Below are positions 1 to 8,371 of a DNA stretch of 64,000 nt, in pieces. Source of the DNA: Allobosea sp. 47.2.35 (GTDB taxonomy: Bacteria; Pseudomonadota; Alphaproteobacteria; Rhizobiales; Beijerinckiaceae); contig NZ_JANLGI010000003.1 of NCBI RefSeq assembly GCF_024655635.1, positions 310,001-374,000 on the forward strand, written 5' to 3'. Each line of letters opens with the position of its first letter. Position 1 is the stretch's first letter. Below the pieces are notes generated by a model, which saw only the letters and a list, made by a program, of their open reading frames with translations, was not told the DNA's origin and did not search any database. The translations under genes were made by a program, and so were the position numbers.

Positions 1-1431
1 GCCGGCGCGCTGCTGCTCGGCTCGGTCATGGCGTTCTGTATGGCGCGCCTCCGGATCAAGGGCGGCCGCTTCGTCTCGATGATGGCGATCCTCGCGTTGG
101 TCTCGCCGCCCTTCATCGGCGCCTATTCCTGGATCGTGCTGTTCGGCTCGGGCGGTATCGTCCGGCAGACCCTGATGAGCTGGGGCATCTTCATGCCGCC
201 GATCTACGGCGTCTGGGGCATCCTCATCGTCTTCGCCTTCAAGTTCTACCCTTATGTCTACCTGCTGACCTCGGGCGCGCTTGCCAACATCAACCGCTCG
301 CTGGAGGAAGCAGCGGAGAATCTCGGGCTGACGCCGTTCCAGCGCGTGCTGAAGATCTCGTTCCCGCTGGTCCTGCCGGCGCTCTCGGCCGGTGGCCTGC
401 TGGCGCTGATCCATGCGATCGCCGATTTCGGCACGCCGCGCCTGCTCGGACGCGGCTTCAACGTGCTCGCGACCGAAGCCTACACCGCCTATTCCGCCGA
501 GATCGGCTCCAATCTCGGCATGGCGACGACGCTGAGCCTCGTGCTGATCCTGATGTCGATGATCTTCGTCTTCATCCAGCGCTACATGTCGCGGCGCAAC
601 GTCTATCACAGCAACCTGATCAACCGGCCGGAGAAGATCCAGCTCAGTGGCTTCGCCAATGTCGCCGCCCATGCTGCCGTCTATTTCATCGCTCTGGGCG
701 GCGCGATGCCGGCGATCATCGCCGCGATCTACTCGGTCAGGAAGACGAACGGCCCGGTGTTCCAGCCCGGCTTCGGCCTCGAAAGCTACAGCCGCATCAT
801 CGCCACGCTGGGCGATGTCGTGCGCAACTCGCTCGTCTTCTCCGGCGTCTCGGTGCTGCTGATCGTCGTCATCGGCACGCTGATCGGCTGCCTCGTCGCC
901 AGGCGCAACACCGCGCAGAGCTCGCTGCTCGATGCGACCCTGATGGTGCCCTATGTCATGCCGGGCATCGTCGTCGGCGTCGCCTTCATCGCGGCCTTCA
1001 ACACGCCTCCGCTGGTGATGACCGGCACGGCCGCGATCATCATCCTCTCCGTCTTCATCCGCCGCCTGCCTTATGCGGTGCGATCCTCGGCGGCGGCGCT
1101 GCGGCAGGTCGGGCCGAGCATGGAGGAAGCGGCGATCTCGCTCGGCTACAGCCCGGTCCAGGCCTTCATGAAGGTCACGATCCCGCTGATCCTGCCGGGC
1201 ATCGTCGCCGGCGCGATGCTGTCCTTCGTGACCGCGGTCAACGAGCTCTCGTCGTCGCTCGTGCTCTATGTCGGCGGGACGATCACGATGCCGGTCAAGA
1301 TCTACATCGCGATCAACGACGGCGATTACGGCACGGCCGCGTCGCTCTCGACGATCCTGCTCGTGCTCAGCGGCACCGCGATCTACCTGGCCTTCCGCCT
1401 GCTGGGCCGCGACGAACGCGCGTTGCTCTAG
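1..1431 (+). CDS. Fe(III)-type ABC transporter permease, 5' truncated
   Basis: Inner-membrane permease of a binding-protein-dependent ABC importer, most like the fused FbpB/AfuB permeases that import ferric iron. The reading frame is open to the left edge, so the true start lies outside the window and 476 residues are visible. The protein is a tandem duplication: each half has a set of hydrophobic segments and an EAA loop, the first near visible residue 101 (EEAAENLGLTPFQR) and the second near residue 375 (EEAAISLGYSPVQA). These loops dock on the ATPase, and two of them in one chain is typical of iron and related transporters of this class. The binding protein and ATPase are not in the window. 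The substrate is inferred from family only; thiamine, phosphonate or polyamine permeases share the fold. Confidence 0.85.
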   Translation, partial: AGALLLGSVMAFCMARLRIKGGRFVSMMAILALVSPPFIGAYSWIVLFGSGGIVRQTLMSWGIFMPPIYGVWGILIVFAFKFYPYVYLLTSGALANINRSLEEAAENLGLTPFQRVLKISFPLVLPALSAGGLLALIHAIADFGTPRLLGRGFNVLATEAYTAYSAEIGSNLGMATTLSLVLILMSMIFVFIQRYMSRRNVYHSNLINRPEKIQLSGFANVAAHAAVYFIALGGAMPAIIAAIYSVRKTNGPVFQPGFGLESYSRIIATLGDVVRNSLVFSGVSVLLIVVIGTLIGCLVARRNTAQSSLLDATLMVPYVMPGIVVGVAFIAAFNTPPLVMTGTAAIIILSVFIRRLPYAVRSSAAALRQVGPSMEEAAISLGYSPVQAFMKVTIPLILPGIVAGAMLSFVTAVNELSSSLVLYVGGTITMPVKIYIAINDGDYGTAASLSTILLVLSGTAIYLAFRLLGRDERALL

Positions 1432-1489
1432 GCGCGATCTGCAACGCGGCCCGTCGCATCCTCGAGGGAATGATCAGAGGAGCCGCTTG

Positions 1490-1705
1490 CTATTCCGGGT
1501 AGATCGCTCCGCCGGAGCGTTCCACCCGTCTGTCCTGATCCCGTTTCCAGTCGCGGTCTGCCGTCATCAGGCAGTTCGCGTAGCCATCCGTTCCGCGGAC
1601 GAAGCCATAGCTGTCGCAATTGGCTTCGTCTTGCGAGCGACGATCGCTCTGGCCGGCGCAGCCGGCAGAGAGCAATGCAAGTGTGAGAGCGATTGTTTTC
1701 CGCAT
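1490..1705 (-). CDS. Small predicted lipoprotein, unknown function
   Basis: A 71-residue protein with a lipoprotein signal: basic MRK start, a short hydrophobic stretch and a lipobox LLSAGC with the lipidated Cys at residue 16. The mature part is about 55 residues, polar, with a second and third Cys (ANCDSYGF and YANCLM) that could form a disulfide. It resembles the many small Cys-pair lipoproteins of Hyphomicrobiales but I do not recognise a named family. It stands alone between the convergent permease gene and tRNA-Arg. An overlapping longer open frame on the same strand (1428-1808) lacks a signal and looks spurious. Confidence 0.6.
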   Translation of the reverse strand: MRKTIALTLALLSAGCAGQSDRRSQDEANCDSYGFVRGTDGYANCLMTADRDWKRDQDRRVERSGGAIYPE

Positions 1706-1845
1706 GCCGGGGAGGCTGGTCCGTCAGGCTGGCGAAAACGTGACCGCCTCTGGTCTGGAGGGAGGCAAGCCCGGGTAGCTGCTTGCTTGGCAGTTTCGGA
1801 ACAGCCAAGGCGGATGCTGTTCCAGCTTCATTACAGGAGGAAAAA

Positions 1846-1922
1846 TGGCGAGCCCGGCAGGATTCGAACCTGCGACCAGCAGCTTAGAAGGCTGCTGCTC
1901 TATCCATCTGAGCTACGGGCCC
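1846..1922 (-). tRNA. tRNA-Arg (anticodon TCT)
   Basis: Read on the minus strand, the acceptor arm GGGCCCG pairs with CGGGCTC. A D arm, a TTCGAAT T-loop and the anticodon arm CAGCCTTCTAAGCTG (loop CTTCTAA, anticodon TCT) are all present, and CCA is encoded at the 3' end. It reads AGA codons. Confidence 0.96.
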
Positions 1923-1953
1923 GAAAGCGAGGGAGCGCCCCCGCCTGTCGGCT

Positions 1954-2259
1954 TCAATGCGTCCACTGACCGACGCGCGTGAACTTGAAATTGTCGGAAT
2001 AGGAAACCGTGCGGCGCTTGGCCTCGTTGGGCTGCTCGACGCGATAGGCGATGCCGTTGCGCGTGGCATAGGCGACGGCGTCGGCCTCGCTGTCGAACCA
2101 GAGCTTGAGCTGGCTCTTCATGTCCGAGGACGAGGTCCAGCCCATCAGCGGCTCGATCTGGCGCGGCGCCTCCGGCTCGTATTCGAGCAGCCAGCGCTCG
2201 GTCTTGGCCGTGCCGGACTGCATGGCCGTGCGGGCCGGGCGATAGATGCGTGCGGTCAT
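1954..2259 (-). CDS. NDUFS4-like accessory subunit of respiratory complex I
   Basis: A 101-residue protein of the ETC complex I subunit family, the bacterial counterpart of mitochondrial NDUFS4 (18 kDa, AQDQ). These accessory subunits are characteristic of alphaproteobacteria and sit on the peripheral arm of NADH:ubiquinone oxidoreductase on the cytoplasmic side. Visible family features are the N-terminal ARIYRPARTAMQSG, the central WLLEYEPEAP and GWTSSSD segments, the FDSEADAVAYATRNGI helix, and a C-terminal YSDNFKF near VGQWTH. The length is normal. It is a single gene between tRNA-Arg and tRNA-Pro, apart from the nuo operon, as is usual for this subunit. Confidence 0.88.
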   Translation of the reverse strand: MTARIYRPARTAMQSGTAKTERWLLEYEPEAPRQIEPLMGWTSSSDMKSQLKLWFDSEADAVAYATRNGIAYRVEQPNEAKRRTVSYSDNFKFTRVGQWTH

Positions 2260-2331
2260 GAAAGCGCTCTGCCGTCACCAAACCTGTGCAGTCCGCGACG
2301 CGAACCGCTTCATGTACACCGCTTGAGATGA

Positions 2332-2408
2332 TGGTCGGGGCACCAGGATTCGAACCTGGGACCCTCTGCTCCCAAAGCAGATGCGCTACCGGGCTGCGCT
2401 ATACCCCG
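2332..2408 (-). tRNA. tRNA-Pro (anticodon TGG)
   Basis: On the minus strand the acceptor CGGGGTA pairs with TGCCCCG. The anticodon stem-loop is CTGC-TTTGGGA-GCAG (anticodon TGG), a T arm with GGTTCGAATCC is present, and CCA is encoded. It reads CCA and, by wobble, other proline codons. Confidence 0.96.
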
Positions 2409-2520
2409 ACGAGGCATCTCAAACGTTGCGGTTCGCTATCATGCCACAGGCTGAAACCGCAAGCGAAAGCCAATCGCGCGAAACCAAGTCTGTGTAGCGA
2501 TATGGTGGCTGCCGCCTTCG

Positions 2521-3027
2521 TCAGCGCTTGAACAGGGCGTGCTCCACCTTGTCGCCCGCCTTGATGCCGAGCTGCTTGCTGACGCCACCATTGATCTCCA
2601 GCACGGAGAGCACCGGCTCGCCCGAGGGAATCGTGCGCGTCGAAAGCGGCTCGGTGCGCTCGGCGATGCGCGCGATCGTGCCGTCCGCCCGGATGAACAG
2701 CATGTCGAGAGAGATGTAGGTGTTCTGCATCCACATCGCCACCGGCTCGGTGGCGGCGAAATCGAACAACATGCCGCGATCGGCTGGCATGTAGTTGCGG
2801 AACATCAGGCCCTTGGCCCGCTGGTCCGGCGTGCGCATCACCTCGACCTGGAAGGCATGGCGCGTGCCGCCGCTGACGATGACGAGCGTTTCGAGGCCCG
2901 CCGCTGCGGCCGCGGCCGGCTGGCCCTGCGCCTGCAATCCGGCCGGGGCGAGTGCGATCAGCGCCAGCATGACAGCGGCGAGAGCGGTTCTGACGGCATG
3001 CATCGCTTTGGACTCCGTGGCGGCCAT
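2521..3027 (-). CDS. DUF192 family exported protein
   Basis: A 168-residue protein (160 if the second ATG at 3003 is used, which gives a normal signal peptide starting MHAVRTALAAVML). After the signal and an Ala-rich linker, residues about 45-168 form a DUF192 domain. Recognisable features are VEVMRTPDQRAKGLMFRNYMP, the MLFDF strand, the MWMQNTYISLDMLFI core and the C-terminal LEINGGVSKQLGIKAGDKV. DUF192 proteins are small beta-barrel proteins, usually exported, with no established activity. The gene is monocistronic; the 2409-2520 gap separates it from tRNA-Pro. Confidence 0.85.
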   Translation of the reverse strand: MAATESKAMHAVRTALAAVMLALIALAPAGLQAQGQPAAAAAAGLETLVIVSGGTRHAFQVEVMRTPDQRAKGLMFRNYMPADRGMLFDFAATEPVAMWMQNTYISLDMLFIRADGTIARIAERTEPLSTRTIPSGEPVLSVLEINGGVSKQLGIKAGDKVEHALFKR

Positions 3028-3206
3028 GGCTTTCGTCCTCTAGGAGCGGCCGATGGCAAATCTTCGGCAGATGGCCGCGTTCGCCGCCTTTCGGTCAAGC
3101 CTTTCGTCATCATATGAATGCGGGATGCTACGCAGCCTAGCTTGGCGGCTTTCTTTCGTCAGCTGCTTGCGGCAGTTTCGCCGGATTAGAGAACCAGGAG
3201 ATATCC

Positions 3207-5036
3207 ATGATCGCTGCGCGCCCTCGTCGGACGACGCATCTCGCCGGCACGGCTCTGGCCGCCGTCTTCCTGACCTTCGCGTCCTCGGCCTGGGCCGCCG
3301 ATTTCCAGCTCGACAACGTCAAGATCGACCTCGGCAAGCTGGTGATCAACGCGCCGAAGATCGCGGTCAAGGGCTCGACCCTGGAGAAGGATGCCTTCCT
3401 GGCCCTGTTCACCGGCACCGGCGAGTCGGCTGCCGGCCGGGCGGCCAAGCTGAACGCGGCCGAGATCAGCGCGCCGGAACTCTCGCTGGTGCAGACGGTC
3501 GGTGACCAGAAGCAGACCACGACCTATCGCGACATCCGCCTCACCGATATCCGCGAGGGCAAGGTCGCCCGCGGCGAATCGACCAGCGCCAGCATCACGG
3601 CCGACGGCGCCGCCACCGGCCCGATGAAGGGCGAACTGAAGCGCACCGCCTTCGACGCGTTCGACCTGCGCCAGATCACCCGCGTGCTGACCGAGAAGGC
3701 CGCGCCCGGCACCACCGAGGCAATGCTGCCGATCATCGGGAATTTCGAGCAGGACGGCTACAACCTGGACATGGGCAAGGCCGGCAAGATGTCGCTCGGC
3801 CGCACCACCGCGCGCGGCTTTGCCGCCAAGGTCGGCCCCGAGCCGCTGCTCGACGTGATGTCCCGCCTTGCCGCGGCCAGCGAGGAGGTCGAGCGCAAGC
3901 AGGGCGATAAGAAGGCCGATGCCGACAAGTCCCCTGCCAAGACCGAGGCCGAACGGCAGCTCGGCCTCTCCGTGCTCGCGCTGTTCGACATGTTCGAATA
4001 CGGCAGCGGCGAGGCGCGCGACCTCGTCATGACCGTGAACCCGCCGCCGAAGAGCACTGCAAAGGGTGACGCCGTCGACATGCGGATCGCCCGCATGGCC
4101 TTCGGCGAGAACACCCCGGCGAAATCCGGCTTCGTCATGGAAGGCTTCCAGTTCCGCTCCGGCGAGGCCAAGGGCGGCATCGATTCGATCGGCTATTCCG
4201 GCTTCGCCTTCGGCTCCGTCATCCGCGAATTACGGGCCGCGCTGGCCGAGCCCGACAAGCCGATCGACGAGGTCGATTTCCGCCGCTTCATCCCGACCCT
4301 CGGCACCATCCGGCTTGCCGGCATCTCGATCGACGCGCCCGCGCTCATCACCGGCAAGGAGCCCGTCAAGATTTCGCTCGGCTCCTTCGAGATCAAGGCA
4401 GGCGAGCAGCTCAACGGCATCCCGACCAGTCTGGCGCTGACGATCAACAACCTCGTCACCCCGGTTTCCGAGGCCACCGGCAACCCGGCCGCCAAGGACA
4501 TGATCGCGATGGGCATCCGCACGCTCGACCTCTCGGCCAAGCTCGACCTCGCCTGGGAAGCGGCGAAGAACGAGATCGCGATCCGCACGCTCTCCTTCGG
4601 CAGCGCCGGCCTCGCCCAGATCGAAGCCTCCGGCACGCTCGGCAACGTCACCAAGGACCTGTTCGCCAGCGATCTCGCCCTCGCGCAGGTCGCCGCGCTC
4701 GGCGCGACCGCCCGCAACCTGCAGGTCAAGCTGCAGAATTTCGGCCTGGTCGAGAAGCTGATCGAGAACGAGGCGCGCAAGTCCAAGCGCAAGGTCGAGG
4801 ACGTCCGTCAGCAGTTCACGATGGTCGCGAGCCTCGGCCTCGCCGCGATCCTGGGCCCGTCCGACGGCGCCAAGAGCGTGGCGGCCGCCGCCTCCCGCTT
4901 CGTCGCCAAGCCGGGCACGCTCACCGTCGCCGCCAGCGCCCGGTCGGCGACGGGCCTCGGCCTCGCCGACATCATCACCATGACCGAGCCGACCGAGATC
5001 TTCGAGAAGATCGACCTCAAGGCCGATGCGCAGTGA
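3207..5036 (+). CDS. Large exported protein of unknown function
   Basis: 609 residues. A clear Sec signal peptide (positive MIAARPRR, hydrophobic core, SAWA cleavage near residue 30) directs it to the periplasm or outer membrane. The mature protein is rich in short alternating hydrophobic strands (for example VKIDLGKLVINAPKIAVKG and IRLAGISIDAPALITG) punctuated by charged turns, with a Lys/Glu/Asp-rich stretch near residues 230-250. This is reminiscent of AsmA-like or beta-solenoid envelope proteins, but I do not recognise a named family. Its stop overlaps the start of the acetyltransferase by 11 bp, so the two are probably co-transcribed and translationally coupled, hinting at a cell-surface role. 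That role is inference. Confidence 0.7.
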   Translation: MIAARPRRTTHLAGTALAAVFLTFASSAWAADFQLDNVKIDLGKLVINAPKIAVKGSTLEKDAFLALFTGTGESAAGRAAKLNAAEISAPELSLVQTVGDQKQTTTYRDIRLTDIREGKVARGESTSASITADGAATGPMKGELKRTAFDAFDLRQITRVLTEKAAPGTTEAMLPIIGNFEQDGYNLDMGKAGKMSLGRTTARGFAAKVGPEPLLDVMSRLAAASEEVERKQGDKKADADKSPAKTEAERQLGLSVLALFDMFEYGSGEARDLVMTVNPPPKSTAKGDAVDMRIARMAFGENTPAKSGFVMEGFQFRSGEAKGGIDSIGYSGFAFGSVIRELRAALAEPDKPIDEVDFRRFIPTLGTIRLAGISIDAPALITGKEPVKISLGSFEIKAGEQLNGIPTSLALTINNLVTPVSEATGNPAAKDMIAMGIRTLDLSAKLDLAWEAAKNEIAIRTLSFGSAGLAQIEASGTLGNVTKDLFASDLALAQVAALGATARNLQVKLQNFGLVEKLIENEARKSKRKVEDVRQQFTMVASLGLAAILGPSDGAKSVAAAASRFVAKPGTLTVAASARSATGLGLADIITMTEPTEIFEKIDLKADAQ

Positions 5037-5739
5037 CGATCAGGGCGCGTTAGCGCCCGAGGACCGCGACTGGCGCCCATCAGGCCTCGAGGCCTGGTGG
5101 GCGGGCCTGCCGCAAGTGCCCCGCGGCTGGCTGCGCAAGCGCGTGAACCCCGACAACCAGACCCGGCTGCACCTTGCGAAGCTCGTCGCAAGGCGGCCGG
5201 GGCAATTCACGATCAGCCCCTACACCTATGGCCGCCCGAAGGTGCGCTTCCCCGAGAGCGGCGCGCGGCTCGTCATCGGGCGCTATGGTTCGATCGCGGA
5301 CGGGGTCGAGATCCTGCTCGGCGGCAATCATCGCCTCGACTGGGCGACGACCTATCCTTTCCCCGCCCTGCCCCGGCTCTGGCCGCAGGCCGCCGGGATG
5401 ACCGGCCATGACACGACCCGCGGCGATGTCGTCATCGGCCACGATGTCTGGCTCGGCTCACAATGCATGATCATGTCCGGCGTCACCATCGGGCACGGCG
5501 CCGTGGTCGCGGCGCGCTCCGTCGTCACGCGCGACGTGCCGCCCTATGCAATCGTCGCCGGCAATCCGGCCCGCGTAGTGAGGCATCGCTTCGACGAGGC
5601 GCGGATCGCATCCCTGCTCGAAACAACCTGGTGGAACCGGCCTCGCACCGAGATCGAACGTCTGATCCCGCTTCTGCTCTCCGAGCGGATCGACGACCTG
5701 CTGGAAGCGCTCAGGAAGCGCCCATCAGCCGGCGCTTGA
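5026..5739 (+). CDS. CatB/VatD-type hexapeptide O-acetyltransferase
   Basis: 237 residues of the left-handed beta-helix (hexapeptide repeat) xenobiotic/O-acetyltransferase family that moves acetyl from acetyl-CoA to a hydroxyl. The catalytic-loop signature GGNHRLDWATTYPF is present, with the presumed catalytic His at residue 102, followed by hexapeptide coils (VVIGHDVWLGSQCMIMSGVTIGHGAVVAARSVVTRDVPPYAIVAGNPARVV). The C-terminal helix (TTWWNRP) is also typical. The substrate is unknown; a surface polysaccharide is likely given the neighbouring acyltransferase and glycosyltransferase, whereas chloramphenicol or streptogramin acetylation is possible but unsupported. It starts inside the preceding gene and overlaps the convergent acyltransferase gene by 29 bp. 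Confidence 0.88.
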   Translation: MRSDDQGALAPEDRDWRPSGLEAWWAGLPQVPRGWLRKRVNPDNQTRLHLAKLVARRPGQFTISPYTYGRPKVRFPESGARLVIGRYGSIADGVEILLGGNHRLDWATTYPFPALPRLWPQAAGMTGHDTTRGDVVIGHDVWLGSQCMIMSGVTIGHGAVVAARSVVTRDVPPYAIVAGNPARVVRHRFDEARIASLLETTWWNRPRTEIERLIPLLLSERIDDLLEALRKRPSAGA

Positions 5740-6763
5740 GCCCCAGCGCCGGCTTCTCGATCAGGTACCAGGACAGCGCCGCCACGACGATGGTCACGGC
5801 GAGCGAAGGCCAGAGCAGCACCACCGCCCCGAGCGACGGAAACAGCGCATGCAGCGCCTGCTGCACCGGCCAGCCATAGAGGTAGACGCCGTAGGAGAGG
5901 TCAGCAGGCGGCTCGATCGAGCGCCGTGTCAGGGCCGGCGCCAGCGCCAGCACGAGAACGCCCCAAGCTGTGACGAGGTAAAGCGCCGCCTTGTATAGCG
6001 GCGTGAAGGACAAGGGCACCAGCGCGAGCAGCGCAACGACCAGCAACGGCAGCGAAAGCGGAATCGTCTCGCGGTAGAGATAGATCACGCCCCCGGCAAG
6101 GAAGATCAGCGGCAGGCGCAGCGCCGTCTCCGTGCCCTTCGCACCATGCGGCGCCATGACCTCGCGCAGGACGACGGCCAGCGTCAGCGCCAGCAGGGCC
6201 GCCAGCGCAAGACGCGGCCGCGCCAGTATCCCCGCGAGGCCCGCGACGAGCACACCGAGATAGCAGAGCGTCTCGTATTTCAGCGTCCACACCGTCCCCA
6301 GCGGGAAGGGCAACGGGTTGGTCTCGAAGACGCCCGGCAAGGCCGCCGCGCTCTTGAAGGTGGTGAGCGTCCCCGAAATGAAGCGCCACAGCCGCGGATC
6401 GCTGAAATAGGCGGATCGGTCGAGCGTCGTCATCGCTGCGCCCAGCCCGAGCGCGACGATCAGCGTCGCCGCGATCAGCCCCGGCGCGATCCTGAGCAGG
6501 CGCGCCACGACATAGTCGCGCCAGCCGCGCCTGACGAAGCTCATCGTCACCAGAAAGCCGGAGACGGCGAAGAAGCCGTTGACCGCGTGCTCCCCCAGCG
6601 TGAAGCCGGTGGTCTGGAACCAGGGCTCCTGCTCCACCCGGCCGTCGGTGACGCTGAAGGCATGCGAGACGACCACGGCGAGCGCCATCACGAGCCGGAG
6701 CAGGCCGAAATTATTGTGCGGATTGGCGAGCGCCTCCGCGACCGTGGATCGCAGCCCGCTCAT
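5711..6763 (-). CDS. Acyltransferase 3 (OafA/YrhL-like) membrane protein
   Basis: 350-residue integral membrane acyltransferase of the acyltransferase-3 family, which acylates sugars of lipopolysaccharide, exopolysaccharide or peptidoglycan. The N-terminal signature has Arg23 and the presumed catalytic His34 (LLRLVMALAVVVSHAFS). About ten hydrophobic helices follow, ending with ALSWYLIEKPAL, a typical family terminus. It is the last gene of a minus-strand run and overlaps the glycosyltransferase gene by 4 bp (ATGA), so the two probably act on the same glycan. Its 3' end overlaps the convergent acetyltransferase gene by 29 bp. Confidence 0.88.
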   Translation of the reverse strand: MSGLRSTVAEALANPHNNFGLLRLVMALAVVVSHAFSVTDGRVEQEPWFQTTGFTLGEHAVNGFFAVSGFLVTMSFVRRGWRDYVVARLLRIAPGLIAATLIVALGLGAAMTTLDRSAYFSDPRLWRFISGTLTTFKSAAALPGVFETNPLPFPLGTVWTLKYETLCYLGVLVAGLAGILARPRLALAALLALTLAVVLREVMAPHGAKGTETALRLPLIFLAGGVIYLYRETIPLSLPLLVVALLALVPLSFTPLYKAALYLVTAWGVLVLALAPALTRRSIEPPADLSYGVYLYGWPVQQALHALFPSLGAVVLLWPSLAVTIVVAALSWYLIEKPALGLKRRLMGAS

Positions 6764-7677
6764 GGCATCTCCCCCAACCCCTCATAAGCGAGCGCCGTCT
6801 CGCCACGCCGCCAGGCACGCGCGCCGGCGGCCGAGCCAGCATGCGCGAACATCTTTTCGCGCTTCAGCAAAAGCCCGTAGCCCGCCGCCTTGCCGGCATT
6901 CTCCAGCATCCGCATCGGCCCCGGCCCGGCGAGCCCGTATTTCCGGGCGATGTAGTGCTCGGACCAGGCGAGATGCCAGCGCGCCTTGAAACGCCGTTGC
7001 GGGGACGGCGCCGTCGAGCGGCCACGGCCATGGCGCGCCTCGGCCTCATGGACATGGACCAGCGCATGGCCGGCATCGCGCATGCGCCGGCACAGGTCGT
7101 CATCCTCGTAGAACAGGAAGATCGCGGGGTCGAAGCCGCCGAGCGCGACGAAAATCTCGCGCCGGATCAGCAGGCAGGCCCCCGACAGGAAGGGAAGGCA
7201 GGCATCGCCTTCCGGGATCGTCATGGCGCCGGAGCGATTGAGATGCGGAGGCGAAAGCAGCGAGCGCGGCTGCAGGAAGATGCGGCCGGACGGCTCGACG
7301 ATGCGCGGCGCCAGCATCCCGGCATCGGGATAACGTTCCGCCGCTTCCAGCAGCGCAGCGGCAGCACCCTTCGTCAGCTCCAGATCGGGGTTGACGATCA
7401 GCACATAGGGCGTGTCGGCCGCCGCGACGCCGATATTGTTGGCGCGGCCATAGCCCTCGTTGCGGGCATTCGCGATCACCCGCGCGCCCTGCGCCGCCGC
7501 GATCGCGCGGCTGGCGTCGCCGCTGGCATTGTCGACGACAATGGCGGGCACGCCCTCCCCGGCCAGCGCATCGAGGCAAGCGGGCAGGACCTCGGCGCTG
7601 TCAAAGCTGACGACGATGGCGGTAATGGCGGCGGCAGGCATTGCCGCCTTGTGGCCATGTCGAGAGGCCGGAAGCAA
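6760..7677 (-). CDS. Family 2 glycosyltransferase
   Basis: 305 residues if the first ATG is used; the conserved fold begins at AITAIVVSFDSAEVLPACLDAL, so the ATG at 7641 (293 residues) is an equally good or better start. GT-A fold features include VVDNASGDAS (nucleotide-sugar binding), ARNEGYGRANNIGV, and the metal-binding NPDLEL. Later come FLSGACLLIRREIF, FDPAIFLFYEDDDLCRRM and the terminal region typical of rhamnosyltransferase-like GT2 enzymes. It is cytoplasmic and probably adds a sugar to a surface glycan. It is coupled to the acyltransferase (4-bp overlap) and follows the two small lipoproteins by 6 bp, so it may be transcribed from the aspS operon. Confidence 0.88.
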   Translation of the reverse strand: MLPASRHGHKAAMPAAAITAIVVSFDSAEVLPACLDALAGEGVPAIVVDNASGDASRAIAAAQGARVIANARNEGYGRANNIGVAAADTPYVLIVNPDLELTKGAAAALLEAAERYPDAGMLAPRIVEPSGRIFLQPRSLLSPPHLNRSGAMTIPEGDACLPFLSGACLLIRREIFVALGGFDPAIFLFYEDDDLCRRMRDAGHALVHVHEAEARHGRGRSTAPSPQRRFKARWHLAWSEHYIARKYGLAGPGPMRMLENAGKAAGYGLLLKREKMFAHAGSAAGARAWRRGETALAYEGLGEMP

Positions 7678-7683
7678 GCGATT

Positions 7684-7992
7684 TCAGCGCCGTGCAAGCG
7701 CGCCGATCTCGCCCTTGATCCGCTCGCGCTCGCTCGCCTCGCAGCGATGCGGCGCCTTGTAGGACTTCACGGCATAGCCGGCATTGGCGGCGACGAAGCG
7801 CTGCCGCTCCTGTCGATCGAGCCGGGCGATGATCCGGCCGCGATCGACCTGCAGCCCGCAATCATAGGCCCGCGAGACGGTGGCCGCGGCGTATTCCACC
7901 GTGCCGGGCATCGGCCCTGCGACGGTGCAGGCGCCGAGCGCCGCGCACAGAGCCGTTGCAGCGGCGAGCTTGGGAGGCAAAGGCATCGGCAC
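7684..7992 (-). CDS. Small predicted lipoprotein, paralogue of its upstream neighbour
   Basis: 102 residues with a lipobox (ALGAC, Cys22). The mature part includes TVSRAYDCG, an Arg-rich helix (RIIARLDRQERQRFVAANAGYAV) and a C-terminal HRCEASERERIKGEIGAL. The next gene upstream has the same plan: Cys22, TVSRA followed by Cys two residues later, then PxxCxAxER and a Lys/Arg helix. The two therefore look like diverged duplicates with one conserved Cys pair. Function is unknown and I recognise no family. It is 8 bp from its paralogue and 6 bp from the glycosyltransferase. Confidence 0.6.
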   Translation of the reverse strand: MPMPLPPKLAAATALCAALGACTVAGPMPGTVEYAAATVSRAYDCGLQVDRGRIIARLDRQERQRFVAANAGYAVKSYKAPHRCEASERERIKGEIGALARR

Positions 7993-8000
7993 GGCGCGGC

Positions 8001-8366
8001 TCAGAGCTTGTCGAACTCTCCGGCGCGGATGCGGCCCATCCGTGCCTTCAGCTCCGCCCGCTCTTCCGCCGTGCAGGGCTGCGGCCGCACACCCTGATTG
8101 ACCATCTCGGCCTCGGAGACGCCGACATAGGCCGCACGCGCCGCCGCGATCTGCTGCTCGTCGGCGCCACGCGCCTTCTCGGCCGCGAGGAAACGGTCGA
8201 GCGTCGAGCGCTGCGGCGAGCCCGCCTTGCAGGTTGTGGCGCGCGAGACCGTTGTCGCCAGCGCAGAGGCACGGCCGGCGCTGCTGTCGCCGGCGGCGAC
8301 GCAGGCGCCCAGCGGCGCAAGAAGGCAGGCGAGCGGCAGCGCCCGCCCGATCGGCAGCAGGGCCAT
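8001..8366 (-). CDS. Small predicted lipoprotein, paralogue of its downstream neighbour
   Basis: 121 residues with a lipoprotein signal peptide (hydrophobic LPLACLLAPLGAC, Cys22). The mature chain has TVSRATTCK, a long helical segment (STLDRFLAAEKARGADEQQIAAARAAY) and a C-terminal PQPCTAEERAELKARM. The Cys pair and flanking residues match the downstream lipoprotein. Function is unknown. It lies 5 bp after aspS on the same strand, so it is probably expressed with aspS, though nothing suggests a translational role. Confidence 0.62.
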   Translation of the reverse strand: MALLPIGRALPLACLLAPLGACVAAGDSSAGRASALATTVSRATTCKAGSPQRSTLDRFLAAEKARGADEQQIAAARAAYVGVSEAEMVNQGVRPQPCTAEERAELKARMGRIRAGEFDKL

Positions 8367-8371
8367 GGAGG

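Noticed and set aside
1268-1969. 233-residue frame spanning the permease end and tRNA-Arg
   Set aside because: Crosses a tRNA gene and has Arg/Ser-rich shadow composition.
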